A stretch of DNA of 43,345 bases from an uncultured Sphingomonas sp. (lineage in GTDB: Bacteria; Pseudomonadota; Alphaproteobacteria; Sphingomonadales; Sphingomonadaceae), in the NCBI RefSeq assembly GCF_913778135.1, contig NZ_CAJYVU010000045.1, forward strand, positions 1-43,345, in the 5' to 3' direction. Within the stretch, counting starts at the first letter, position 1, and each line of letters begins with the position of its first letter. Shown here in pieces: positions 26,900 through 35,278 of this stretch. The notes under the pieces are model-generated. The model saw only the letters and a program-made list of their open reading frames with translations. It was not told the DNA's origin and did not search any database. Position numbers and translations under genes: made by a program.

Positions 26900-28288
26900 A
26901 TGGCCGACACACGCACCGAAACCGATTCGATTGGACCGATCAAGGTCCCCGCCGACGCTTACTGGGGCGCGCAGACCGAGCGTAGCCTAGAGAATTTCCC
27001 GTTCGGCGCGCGCGAGCGGATGCCGATCGAGATCGTCCGCGCGCTCGCCTGCGTCAAACTGGCCGCGGCGCGGGTTAACAAGCGCCACGGGCTGGAGACG
27101 GAGAAGGCCGAGGCGATCGAGGCGGCGGCGCGCGAGGTGATCGACGGACGCCTCGATGACCAGTTCCCGCTCGTCATCTGGCAGACGGGGTCGGGCACGC
27201 AGTCGAACATGAACGTGAACGAGGTGATCGCAGGCCGCGCCAACGAGGCGCTGTCGGGTACGCGCGGCGGCAAGGTGCCGGTCCACCCCAATGACGACGT
27301 CAATCGCGGGCAATCGTCGAACGACAGCTTTCCGACTGCGCTGCACGTCGCGGCCTCGATCAAGGCGGGGGCGGAGCTGCTGCCGGCGTTGACCAGCCTG
27401 CACGACACGATCGATGCCAAGGCGCGCGAATGGGACGATCGGGTCAAGATCGGCCGCACGCATTTGCAGGATGCGACGCCGCTGACGCTGGGACAGGAGT
27501 TTTCGGGCTACGCAGCCCAACTCGCCGCTTGCCGTGCGCGGATCGATGCGGCGCTGATCGACGTCAACAAGCTGGCGCAGGGCGGGACGGCCGTGGGTAC
27601 GGGCCTGAACGCGCCGGCCAAGTTCGACCGTGACATGGCGACCGAGATCGCGGCGCTGACCGGCATCCGCTTCGTGCCCGCAGACAACAAGTTCGAGGCG
27701 CTGGCGAGCAACGACGCGCTGGTGCAGCTGTCGGGCGCGCTCAACACGCTGGCGGTCGCCTTGACCAAGATCGCCAACGACATCCGCCTGCTCGCCTCGG
27801 GTCCGCGCTCGGGCCTGGCCGAAATCGATCTGCCCGCGAACGAGCCCGGCAGTTCGATCATGCCGGGCAAGGTCAACCCGACGCAGTGCGAGATGCTGAC
27901 GATGGTGGCGGCGCAGGTGATGGGCAACCACGTCGCGGTGACGGTCGGGGGCATGCAGGGGCATCTGGAACTCAACGTGTTCAAGCCGCTGATAGGCAGC
28001 AACGTGCTCCGATCGATGGACCTGCTGGCGATTGGAATGCGCGCGTTCGAGGAGCGTTGCGTTGCCGGGATCGTGCCGAACGAGGGGCGGATCGCGGAGT
28101 TGCTCGACCGCTCGCTGATGCTCGTCACCGCGCTCGCGCCCGAGATCGGCTATGACAATGCCGCCAAGATCGCCAAGCACGCGCATGCGCAAGGGCTGAC
28201 GCTGCGCGAGGCGGGGCTGGCGCTCGGGCTGGTCGATGCCGAGACGTTTGACCGTGTCGTGCGGCCGGAGACGATGATCGGCAGGTAA
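26900..28288 (+). CDS. fumC: Class II fumarate hydratase
   Basis: FumC converts fumarate and malate in the TCA cycle without an iron-sulfur cluster. The 462-residue protein shows [14 protein letters not shown] near the N-terminus, [13 protein letters not shown], the substrate segment [27 protein letters not shown] and the fumarase/aspartase signature [11 protein letters not shown] near residues 317-327. Start ATG 26900 has only a weak ribosome site, but the family N-terminus fits. The length is normal. Confidence 0.97.
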   Translation: MADTRTETDSIGPIKVPADAYWGAQTERSLENFPFGARERMPIEIVRALACVKLAAARVNKRHGLETEKAEAIEAAAREVIDGRLDDQFPLVIWQTGSGTQSNMNVNEVIAGRANEALSGTRGGKVPVHPNDDVNRGQSSNDSFPTALHVAASIKAGAELLPALTSLHDTIDAKAREWDDRVKIGRTHLQDATPLTLGQEFSGYAAQLAACRARIDAALIDVNKLAQGGTAVGTGLNAPAKFDRDMATEIAALTGIRFVPADNKFEALASNDALVQLSGALNTLAVALTKIANDIRLLASGPRSGLAEIDLPANEPGSSIMPGKVNPTQCEMLTMVAAQVMGNHVAVTVGGMQGHLELNVFKPLIGSNVLRSMDLLAIGMRAFEERCVAGIVPNEGRIAELLDRSLMLVTALAPEIGYDNAAKIAKHAHAQGLTLREAGLALGLVDAETFDRVVRPETMIGR

Positions 28289-28362
28289 GGGCCGAGCTAA
28301 GTAGGTCCGCGCCGGAACCGCAACTCGCCTCCGCTCATTACCCCGCCGAAGGAGATCATTTC

Positions 28363-28572
28363 ATGGGTGCAACAAGCGTGGGCGCGCTGATCGGCGGTGC
28401 GATCGATGCGATGTCGGGCGATGACGACAGCGTCGCCGATGGCGCGTTGATCGGAGCGGTCACGGCCAATGTGCTGAAAGTGGTTCTGCCGATCGCGGTT
28501 ACCCACGCGATCGGCTGGGGCGTGTTGAAGGGCGTCGCGGTGCTGAGCGACCGGATCAAGGAGGCTGTGTAA
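28363..28572 (+). CDS. Small hydrophobic protein, first of a coupled pair
   Basis: The 69-residue product has AAGGAG ideally placed before ATG 28363. It starts with a Gly/Ala-rich stretch (SVGALIGGAIDAM), then an acidic turn (SGDDDSVADG). A hydrophobic segment long enough to reach the membrane follows (LIGAVTANVLKVVLPIAVTHAIGWGVL), and the end is amphipathic. I do not recognise a named family. The ribosome site and the TAATG junction with the next gene support real translation. Confidence 0.7.
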   Translation: MGATSVGALIGGAIDAMSGDDDSVADGALIGAVTANVLKVVLPIAVTHAIGWGVLKGVAVLSDRIKEAV

Positions 28573-28784
28573 TGTTGAGGACGATTTTGGGCGCGCTGGT
28601 CGGTCGCGAAGTAAGCCAGAACAGCCGCGGCAGCGGCGTCAAGGGTGCGGTGATCGGCGGGCTGCTGACGCGCGGTCTGTCGCGCATGGGGCCGCTCGGC
28701 ATGGCGGCGAGCGCGGCGTACCTCGGCAAGAAGGCATACGACCGTCGCAAGGCCGCGCGCGCAGGAATTCCGCCGCGGGTGTGA
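28572..28784 (+). CDS. Small basic glycine-rich protein, second of a coupled pair
   Basis: The 70-residue product starts at an ATG that shares its A with the previous stop (TAATG), a classic coupling junction. It contains ILGALVGREVSQ, GSGVKGAVIGGLLTRGLSR, a moderately hydrophobic GPLGMAASAAYLGKKAYDRR and a basic tail ending PPRV. GxxxG-like spacing suggests membrane or helix packing. Unrecognised; similar tiny proteins are seen in sphingomonads but without function, to my knowledge. A 98-base leader with a direct repeat separates it from the DUF5694 gene. Confidence 0.68.
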   Translation: MLRTILGALVGREVSQNSRGSGVKGAVIGGLLTRGLSRMGPLGMAASAAYLGKKAYDRRKAARAGIPPRV

Positions 28785-28787
28785 CCG

Positions 28788-28832
28788 CGCGATCCTGACG
28801 GGTTGAGGAAACACGCGACCCTGACGGGTTGA
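28788..28832 (+). repeat. Two tandem near-identical 19-base direct repeats
   Basis: CGCGATCCTGACGGGTTGA (28788-28806) and CGCGACCCTGACGGGTTGA (28814-28832) differ at one base and start 26 bases apart. The second copy contains ACCC-TGAC-GGGT, able to form a small hairpin. The pair lies just after the small gene's stop and about 50 bases before the DUF5694 start, so it may be a regulator site spaced for the same helix face, or a short chance duplication. Confidence 0.7.
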
Positions 28833-28882
28833 AGCATCCTCCCCGCCGTGTACCAAGGTCGTGACGGCGGGGAGTTGATGCG

Positions 28883-29740
28883 ATGAAGAAGTTGATTGGC
28901 GCAGGTTTGCTCGCGCTCGGCGTCGGTCTGGCGGCTGGTGCTGCCATGGCGCAGGGCGTCTCCTTCTCAGGCAATCGCGCCGCGTTGCTGGTGGTGGGCT
29001 CTGCCCATTTCGGCAATCCTGGACAGGACATCGGCAACACGCGGGTCGAGAACGTGCTGGCACCCGACCGACAGCGCGAGATCGAGGCGGTGGTGGAACG
29101 GCTCGCGCGATTTCATCCCAACCATGTTGCGGTCGAGTGGGATACTGCCGACCAGGCGAAGCTCGACAAGCGCTACGCCGATTATCGCGCCGGCCGCTAC
29201 AAGCTGACCGCCGATGAGAGCGACCAGCTGGGCCTGCGGCTCGCGGCCAGGCTCAATCTGCCGCGCGTCGACGCCGTCGATTTCCAGGGTGACAAGCCGG
29301 GCAAGGACAGCGATTACGATTTCGTGGGCTGGATGAAGGCGCACGGACGCGCAACCGAGTGGGCGGCGTTTCAGCGGCAGGCTCAGGCGCAAGCGGACGC
29401 CAACGGTGCGCGGCAGCGCTGTAGCTCGGTCGGCGACTGGCTACGTTATTTTGCCGACCCCAATTACGTGGCGCTCAACGAAGCACCTTACTACACCATC
29501 GCGCGGATGGGCGACGCGCGCGACAACCCCGGCGCAAATTGGGTTGGGCAATGGCACGCACGCAACCTGAAGATCTACGCCAATCTGGCGCGCGTCGCGG
29601 GGCGTCCGGGCGACCGAACGGTGGTGATCTTCGGTGCGGGACACGCGCCGTTGCTGCGTGCCTATGCGAGCGAGTCGGGCACGTTCAACGTCGTCGACGC
29701 GCGCGATTACCTGCCGAGCGGACCCAGGCGGCGCTGCTGA
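28883..29740 (+). CDS. DUF5694 family exported protein
   Basis: The 285-residue protein has a signal peptide ending AAMAQ and then LLVVGSAHFGNPGQD, RQREIEAVVERLARFHPNHVAVEW, a DADY-like segment and VVIFGAGHAPLLRAYA near the C-terminus. The paired VGSAHF and GAGHA histidine motifs resemble TraB/DUF5694 proteins, distantly related to metal-dependent hydrolases of the Tiki/TraB type. No activity is known for DUF5694. The ATG at 28883 has GGGGAG upstream. Two Cys residues (one mid-protein, one at the last position) could form a disulfide. Confidence 0.85.
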   Translation: MKKLIGAGLLALGVGLAAGAAMAQGVSFSGNRAALLVVGSAHFGNPGQDIGNTRVENVLAPDRQREIEAVVERLARFHPNHVAVEWDTADQAKLDKRYADYRAGRYKLTADESDQLGLRLAARLNLPRVDAVDFQGDKPGKDSDYDFVGWMKAHGRATEWAAFQRQAQAQADANGARQRCSSVGDWLRYFADPNYVALNEAPYYTIARMGDARDNPGANWVGQWHARNLKIYANLARVAGRPGDRTVVIFGAGHAPLLRAYASESGTFNVVDARDYLPSGPRRRC

Positions 29741-29828
29741 CGCGGCGCCCATTTAGCACGCTCGGCCAGCCAGTATCCCGCGCAGCCTTCGTCATCAGCG
29801 AACGTTGAGCGCGCAAAGGAGTGCGGGC

Positions 29829-31181
29829 GTGAGTGACGAAGATCGGATGACGGGTGGCGGCCGCGCAGTGCCGAGCGGACGGATCGCGAGAGTGAGCGCG
29901 TTCGGGCGGCTGGCGGGCGGAGTCGCAGGCGGCGTCGTTGCCGAGGGCGCGCGTCGGCTGGCGAACGGTGAGCGCCCGCGGATGGGCGACCTGCTGCTCA
30001 CCCCGGCGAATGCGACGCGTGTCGCCGATCAGCTCGCCAACCTACGCGGCGCGGCGATGAAGCTGGGGCAGATGGTGTCGATGGATGCGGGCGACCTGCT
30101 GCCGCCCGAACTGACCCAGATCCTGGCACGGCTGCGCGACAATGCGCACCACATGCCGCCCAAGCAATTGGACGCGGTTTTGGTGCGCGAGTGGGGTCAG
30201 GGCTGGCGGCGCCGCTTCGCGCATTTCCAGGCGCACCCGATCGCCGCCGCTTCGATCGGACAAGTCCACCGTGCGCGGCTGCCCGATGGGCGCGAACTGG
30301 CGATCAAGGTGCAATATCCGGGCGTCAAAGAGAGCATCGACGCCGACGTCGACAATGTCGCGACGCTGCTGCGCGTATCGGGGCTGCTGCCGCGCGAACT
30401 CGACATCAAGCCGTTGCTGGAAGAAGCCAAGCGGCAGCTGCACGAGGAGGCCGATTACCGCCGCGAGGGTGCGATGCTGACGCGCTACGGCGAGCTGCTG
30501 GCGGGCGAGGACGGCTTCGTCGTGCCGAAGCTTGAGCCAGTGCTGACGACCGAGCGCGTGCTGGCGATGGACTTCGTCGCGGGCGTGGCCGTGGAGACGC
30601 TGGAGGACGGAGCCCGGGAGGTGCGCGACGCGGCGATGGCGCGGCTGATCGCGCTGGTGCTGCGCGAGCTGTTCGACTGGGGGTTGATGCAGACCGACCC
30701 CAATTTTGCCAATTACCGCTGGCAGCCGGAGACCGGTAGGCTGGTGTTGCTCGATTTCGGTGCGGCGCGCGGTGTGCCGGCGGAGACGAGCGCGGGCTAT
30801 CGCCGGCTGCTCGCCGCCGGGCTGTCGGGCAACCGCGACGCGGTGCGCGAGGCGGCGGTCGCGGCGGGGTTCATGGGCGAGGCGGCGGCGACTGCGCACC
30901 GCGCGCTGGTCGACCGAATGATCGACGTGATCCTGTCCGAGCTCAACCAGCCCGGCGTGTTCGATTTCGGCGACCGCGCCTTCGTCGGCGTGCTGCGCGA
31001 ACAGGCGATCGACATGGCGCGCGACCGTTCGACCTGGCACGTCCCGCCGATCGACACCTTGTTCGTCCAGCGCAAGATCAGCGGCACCGCGCTGCTCGCC
31101 GCGCGGTTGAAGGCGCGGGTCGATATCCGTGCGATGGTCGCGGCGCGGATCGAGGGGGAAGGTGTCGCCGCGATCGCCTGA
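29829..31181 (+). CDS. ABC1/AarF-family atypical kinase (UbiB/ADCK-like)
   Basis: The 450-residue protein belongs to the UbiB/ADCK protein-kinase-like family. It has the KxGQ motif (78-81, MKLGQMV), the Ala-rich nucleotide loop AAAS (139-142), Lys160 in LAIKVQYPGV, a catalytic-loop variant QTDPNFANY (Asp290) and DFG at 309-311. The QTDPN form is closer, as I recall, to eukaryotic ADCK3/4 than to UbiB, which has a HADPHPGN type. Family members support ubiquinone synthesis or lipid handling. It has no C-terminal membrane helices that I can see. GTG at 29829 is chosen because AAAGGAG lies 7 bases upstream. Confidence 0.92.
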   Translation: MSDEDRMTGGGRAVPSGRIARVSAFGRLAGGVAGGVVAEGARRLANGERPRMGDLLLTPANATRVADQLANLRGAAMKLGQMVSMDAGDLLPPELTQILARLRDNAHHMPPKQLDAVLVREWGQGWRRRFAHFQAHPIAAASIGQVHRARLPDGRELAIKVQYPGVKESIDADVDNVATLLRVSGLLPRELDIKPLLEEAKRQLHEEADYRREGAMLTRYGELLAGEDGFVVPKLEPVLTTERVLAMDFVAGVAVETLEDGAREVRDAAMARLIALVLRELFDWGLMQTDPNFANYRWQPETGRLVLLDFGAARGVPAETSAGYRRLLAAGLSGNRDAVREAAVAAGFMGEAAATAHRALVDRMIDVILSELNQPGVFDFGDRAFVGVLREQAIDMARDRSTWHVPPIDTLFVQRKISGTALLAARLKARVDIRAMVAARIEGEGVAAIA

Positions 31182-31243
31182 CCTCGTGCGGGAACGCATC
31201 GGCGGCCCGGTTCTTTGTGCGTCGGCAGATGCAGGAGCCACGC

Positions 31244-32101
31244 ATGACCTTTCGCCCCGAACCGCCTTTCGCCGAGCAGCAGCAACAGGTGCCCGGCGAC
31301 ACCGAGCAGATGGATCCGCGGCCGGACCACGGTGAGGACAGCTACGTCGGCTACGGGCGATTGAACAGCCGCAAGGCGATCGTGACCGGCGGCGACAGCG
31401 GGATCGGACGCGCGGTCGCGCTCGCCTTCGCGCGTGAAGGCGCGGACGTGCTGATCAGCTATCTGAACGAGGACGACGACGCGGCCGAGACGAAGCGGCT
31501 GGTCGAGGACGCGGGGCGCACGGCGGTGCTGGTGCCCGGCGACATCAGCGATCCCGCACACGCGCGCGCGGTGGTCGCCAAGGCGGTGGAGGCGTTCGGG
31601 CGCGTCGACGTGCTGGTCAACAACGCGGCCTACCAGCACACCTTCGCCGAGATCGAGGACATTCCGGATGAGGAATGGGAGAAGACCTTTGCGATCAACA
31701 TGCACGCAATGTTCTATCTGTCGAAAGCCGCGGTGCCGCACATGCGCGAGGGTTCGTCGATCATCAACACGACATCGATCAACGCCGACAAGCCGCTGCC
31801 GACCTTGCTCGCCTATGCGACCACCAAGGGCGCGATCCACAATTTCACCGCCGGGCTGGCGCAGATGCTCGCCAAGCGCGGCATCCGCGTCAACGCAGTC
31901 GCGCCGGGTCCGGTGTGGACGCCGCTGATCCCGTCGACGATGCCGGCCGATCAGGTCAAGTCGTTCGGGCAGGAAACGCCGATCGGGCGCGCAGCGCAGC
32001 CGGCCGAGCTGGCGCCGCCCTACGTCATGCTGGCGAGCGACGAGGCGAGCTATATCTCGGGCGCGACAATCCCGGTGACGGGTGGTACGCCATTCCTCTG
32101 A
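31244..32101 (+). CDS. SDR family oxidoreductase (YghA/general-stress type)
   Basis: The 285-residue short-chain dehydrogenase has a proline- and Gln-rich N-terminal extension (PFAEQQQQVPG, PRPDHGEDSY) that marks the YghA/Gsp39 subgroup. The cofactor motif TGGDSGIG is at 48-55, NNAAYQ follows, and the catalytic triad is Ser178, Tyr191 and Lys195 (YATTK). The segment APGPVWTPLIP is typical of the subgroup. The substrate is unknown; relatives use NAD(P) and are stress-induced. ATG 31244 has GCAGGAG 6 bases upstream. It is followed after 20 bases by pncB on the same strand, so the two may be cotranscribed. Confidence 0.95.
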   Translation: MTFRPEPPFAEQQQQVPGDTEQMDPRPDHGEDSYVGYGRLNSRKAIVTGGDSGIGRAVALAFAREGADVLISYLNEDDDAAETKRLVEDAGRTAVLVPGDISDPAHARAVVAKAVEAFGRVDVLVNNAAYQHTFAEIEDIPDEEWEKTFAINMHAMFYLSKAAVPHMREGSSIINTTSINADKPLPTLLAYATTKGAIHNFTAGLAQMLAKRGIRVNAVAPGPVWTPLIPSTMPADQVKSFGQETPIGRAAQPAELAPPYVMLASDEASYISGATIPVTGGTPFL

Positions 32102-32121
32102 CCTGTTGAGGAGGACTCCGC

Positions 32122-33426
32122 GTGGCGGTGACCGACATCGCCACGCGCGTATACGACCATAGCTGGCGGCTGGACCCGATCGTCCGCAGCCTGCTCGATA
32201 CCGACTTTTACAAGCTGCTGATGCTGCAGATGATCTGGCGCGAGCACCGCGACGTGCGCGCGACCTTCGCGCTGATCAATCGGACGAAGTCGGTGCGGCT
32301 GGCGGAGGTGGTCGACGAGGCCGAGTTGCGCGAGCAGCTGGATCACGCACGCGGGGTCAGGCTGGCGAAAAAGGAGCTGATCTGGCTGGCGGGCAATACT
32401 TTTTACGGCGAGCGGCGGATGTTCGCGCCCGATTTTCTCGCCTGGCTCGCCGACTTCCGCCTGCCCGACTATGATCTGCGCGTTGCTGACGGGCAGTACG
32501 AACTGCATTTCGAGGGCGCGTGGACCGACACGACGATGTGGGAGATCCCCGCGCTCGCGATCGTCAACGAACTGCGCAGCCGTGCGGCGCTCAGGGCGCG
32601 CGGGCGGTTCGAGCTCGATGTGCTGTACGCACGCGCCAAGGCGAAATTGTGGGAGAAGGTCGAGCGGCTGCGATACTTGCCCGAGCTCGTCATCTCCGAT
32701 TTCGGTACGCGGCGGCGGCACAGCTTCCTGTGGCAGCGCTGGTGCGTTAGGGCGTTGAAGGAGGGGCTGGGCAGCCGCTTCATCGGATCGTCCAACGTGC
32801 TGCTGGCGATGGATAACGATCTGGAGGCGATCGGCACCAACGCGCACGAGCTGCCGATGGTGATGGCCGCGCTCGCCGACGACGATGCGGGTGTGGCCGC
32901 GGCGCCGTACCGGGTGCTGGAGGAATGGCAGGCGCATTACGGCGGCAATTTACGCGTGGTGCTGCCCGACGCGTTCGGGACCGCGGCGTTCCTGGCACAC
33001 GCGCCCGACTGGGTCGCCGACTGGACGGGATTTCGCCCCGACAGTTTGCCGCCGATCCAAGCGGGCGAGCAGATCATCGATTGGTGGCGCGCGCGGGGCC
33101 GCGATCCTCGGGCCAAGCTGCTGATCTTTTCCGACGGCATGGATGTCGACTCGATCGAGGCGACGTACCGCCACTTTGCCGGGCAGGTGCGGATGAGCTT
33201 TGGCTGGGGCACCAACCTGACCAACGATTTCCGCGGTTGCGATCCGCAAGGCGGACACGCGCTGGAGCCGATCTCGCTTGTCGCCAAGGTGATCGAGGCG
33301 AACGGGCGACCTGCGGTCAAGCTGTCGGACAATCCGTCGAAGGCGACGGGCGATCCGGCAGAGATCGAACGATACCTTTGCATCTTCGGTAACGGTGGGC
33401 GGGCCGAGGCGGCGGTGTCGGTCTGA
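32122..33426 (+). CDS. pncB: Nicotinate phosphoribosyltransferase
   Basis: PncB makes nicotinate mononucleotide from nicotinic acid and PRPP, the salvage entry to NAD. The 434-residue protein shows [17 protein letters not shown] at the N-terminus, [23 protein letters not shown], the phosphorylated-His segment GTNAHELPM (His242), [11 protein letters not shown] and [11 protein letters not shown]. All are hallmarks of the enzyme. GTG 32122 is supported by GAGGAG upstream. The length is normal and no residue looks missing. It ends near the convergent hypothetical gene with no strong terminator in the 17-base gap. Confidence 0.96.
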   Translation: MAVTDIATRVYDHSWRLDPIVRSLLDTDFYKLLMLQMIWREHRDVRATFALINRTKSVRLAEVVDEAELREQLDHARGVRLAKKELIWLAGNTFYGERRMFAPDFLAWLADFRLPDYDLRVADGQYELHFEGAWTDTTMWEIPALAIVNELRSRAALRARGRFELDVLYARAKAKLWEKVERLRYLPELVISDFGTRRRHSFLWQRWCVRALKEGLGSRFIGSSNVLLAMDNDLEAIGTNAHELPMVMAALADDDAGVAAAPYRVLEEWQAHYGGNLRVVLPDAFGTAAFLAHAPDWVADWTGFRPDSLPPIQAGEQIIDWWRARGRDPRAKLLIFSDGMDVDSIEATYRHFAGQVRMSFGWGTNLTNDFRGCDPQGGHALEPISLVAKVIEANGRPAVKLSDNPSKATGDPAEIERYLCIFGNGGRAEAAVSV

Positions 33427-33443
33427 GTGGCCTGGTTTGAGAC

Positions 33444-33857
33444 CTAACCTGCTGACCCGCCCGAGGAGGGATGGTTGGCGGATAGGTCAAGCGACGCGAA
33501 CCAGTCGGCGTAGGGTGTGTTGCGCGCCATGTGGCGGTTGAGGTCGGGGGCGCCGTCATCCCACCAGACCGGGCCGCGCTCGCCGAGCGCGACCTTGGCG
33601 GCGTGAACCCTGGTGCGCGCCGCGGCGATTGCTTCGGTGTCGCCGGTGCGGCCAGCGCTGCCGATGATCCGCCGCGCGTCCATCAATTCGGCAACCAGCC
33701 CGGCGCGCACGTTGTCGGATAGTGCAGGATTGCTCCGCCGCCACAAACGGCCGCGTACCACGAGGTAGCGGCCGTCCGGCGTGACGGGTGCGCGGTCAGT
33801 CGTGGCGACGCCGCCAGAAGAATGCGGCGAGCCCGGCCAGCCCCGCGGCGGCGACAC
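33444..33857 (-). CDS. Conserved-looking hypothetical protein, overlaps the upstream SDR gene
   Basis: The frame encodes 137 residues. The first 25 or so read like filler, then comes TPDGRYLVVRGRLWRRSNPAL, a helical pair (VRAGLVAELMDARRIIG, AIAAARTRVHAAKVALG) and a C-terminal segment RGPVWWDDGAPDLNRH followed by ARNTPYADWFASL. The TPDGRY...RGPVWWDDG...PYADW pattern recurs, as I recall, in small unnamed proteins of alphaproteobacteria. GTG 33857 is the only standard start before the conserved part, so the gene overlaps the end of the SDR gene by 62 bases on the same strand. An atypical or shorter start cannot be excluded. Confidence 0.7.
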   Translation of the reverse strand: MSPPRGWPGSPHSSGGVATTDRAPVTPDGRYLVVRGRLWRRSNPALSDNVRAGLVAELMDARRIIGSAGRTGDTEAIAAARTRVHAAKVALGERGPVWWDDGAPDLNRHMARNTPYADWFASLDLSANHPSSGGSAG

Positions 33858-34776
33858 CGCCGGCGACTAGCCCGGCCTTGCGTCGCCGTTCGGGATGGCG
33901 ACGACCACCATCGACCCCGCTGGGCGCGGCGGGTGGTTCGTGGAGCGCGCCGGCGTCGTCTTCACCGGGCTTGGCGCGGTCGGACCACACGTCCATGAAG
34001 CCGTTCATCATCGCGGCACCGAGGTTCGGCGCGGCGAACTGTCCGAGCTTCATCGCGCAGGCGGGCGCGCCGACGACAGTCGTGTTGCGCGGTCGTTTGG
34101 CGAGTTTCACCACTGCTTTCGCCACCGTCTCGGGCGCGAGCGCGCCGGGGGGCAGCGACAGCGTCGCACCGGTGTAATTGCCCGCGTGGTCGATGCCCGG
34201 CGTGTCGACGAAGGTCGGGTAGACGTCGCAGACGTGGATGTGCGGGTGCTTCGACACTTCGGCGCGCAGTGCCTGGCTGAATCCACGCAAGCCAAATTTG
34301 CTCGCGGCATAGGCGGCGGCGTAGGGCGTCGCGACAAAGCCGCCGACCGAGATCATATTGACCCAGGTGCCGCGGTCCTGCGCGAGGAAGATCGGCCAGA
34401 CCGCGTGCGCGTCGTTCATGTGGCCGATCAGATTGGCGTCGATGACGCGGGCGTGATCCGCCATCGGCACGTCGTGGTATTTGCCGACCACGCCGACGCC
34501 GACGTTGCTGAACCACAGGTCGATCTCGCCCAGGATCACCTGCGCCTCGGCGGCGAAGGCGGCGACCGCAGCGGCGTCGGTCACGTCGACCGATCGTACC
34601 TCGGCGGTGCCGCCCGCGGCGCGTACCTTCGTGGCAATGTCCTCCAGCCCCGCTTCACCGCGCGCGACGAGCACGAGGTGCGCACCCTTTTTGGCGAAGG
34701 CGATCGCGGTGGCGGCACCGATCCCGCTCGACGCGCCTGTGATGACGATCCGCAGGCTGGAGGATCGCTTTTTCAC
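33796..34776 (-). CDS. SDR oxidoreductase with C-terminal membrane anchor
   Basis: The 326-residue short-chain dehydrogenase has TGASSGIG (13-20), the NVG variant of NAG near 91, and active-site Ser143, Tyr156 and Lys160 (YAASK). After the SDR core, a Pro/Asp/Arg-rich linker leads to a hydrophobic helix at about 301-321 (AGLVAGGVAAAGLAGLAAFF) closed by WRRRHD, so the enzyme is probably tail-anchored. Substrate unknown. GTG 34776 overlaps the cupin stop as GTGA and is the natural start for the Rossmann fold. It is translated after the cupin gene from one transcript. Confidence 0.92.
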   Translation of the reverse strand: MKKRSSSLRIVITGASSGIGAATAIAFAKKGAHLVLVARGEAGLEDIATKVRAAGGTAEVRSVDVTDAAAVAAFAAEAQVILGEIDLWFSNVGVGVVGKYHDVPMADHARVIDANLIGHMNDAHAVWPIFLAQDRGTWVNMISVGGFVATPYAAAYAASKFGLRGFSQALRAEVSKHPHIHVCDVYPTFVDTPGIDHAGNYTGATLSLPPGALAPETVAKAVVKLAKRPRNTTVVGAPACAMKLGQFAAPNLGAAMMNGFMDVWSDRAKPGEDDAGALHEPPAAPSGVDGGRRHPERRRKAGLVAGGVAAAGLAGLAAFFWRRRHD

Positions 34777-35189
34777 CGGCCGATCGCGTCCTTGACCGCG
34801 TCGGTCGCCTTGGCGAGCAGGCCCTTCTCGGCTTCCTCGGCCTCCGCCTTGGTCTTGAACGCGGCACCCTCGGGCTCGGCGGGCGGCGCGTAGACCGAGA
34901 ACAGCTTCAGCGCCGACGAGCCCTTGTTGGTGAAGTTGTGCTTCGATCCCTTGGGCACGACGACCATGTGGTTCGGGCCGGCCTTGGTGTGATGATCGTC
35001 GATCGTGACCTGCGCCTCGCCGGTGACGATGAAGGTGGTCTGGTCGGCGTTGTGCGTCTCAAGCCCGATGTCCTCGCCTGCCGGGATGCTCATCAGCACC
35101 ACCTGCACCTTGTTGTCGCGGAACACTTCCTTCTGCCACAGCTCGTTGTTGTTCGCGAGCTCGACCATGTCCTTGTTGAAGATCGCCAT
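34773..35189 (-). CDS. Cupin-domain protein
   Basis: The 138-residue protein has a single cupin barrel: IPAGEDIGLETHNADQTTFI with the metal His/Glu-type motif 1, then GPNHMVVVPKGSKHNFTN as motif 2, and an amphipathic C-terminal tail (KTKAEAEEAEKGLLA, then KDAIGR). Similar cupins with the GEDIG-H-DQ pattern bind metal, with no assigned reaction. ATG 35189 has AAGGAAG at good spacing; the upstream extension is not needed. It is the first gene of a pair with the membrane-anchored SDR and is divergent from the glutamine amidotransferase gene, with about 90 bases between starts. Confidence 0.9.
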   Translation of the reverse strand: MAIFNKDMVELANNNELWQKEVFRDNKVQVVLMSIPAGEDIGLETHNADQTTFIVTGEAQVTIDDHHTKAGPNHMVVVPKGSKHNFTNKGSSALKLFSVYAPPAEPEGAAFKTKAEAEEAEKGLLAKATDAVKDAIGR

Positions 35190-35278
35190 CTTTCTTCCTT
35201 TCAATGTGTTGCAGGGGAGAACGACGTGGAGCGCCAAGCGTTCACTCACATTCACAACAATCATTCGATCGGACGCGC

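Noticed and set aside
26987-28192. Long minus-strand open frame over fumC.
   Set aside because: Antisense to an intact fumarase; Arg/His-rich composition and no ribosome site.
30042-31241. Long minus-strand open frame over the AarF-like kinase.
   Set aside because: Antisense shadow of a gene with intact kinase motifs.
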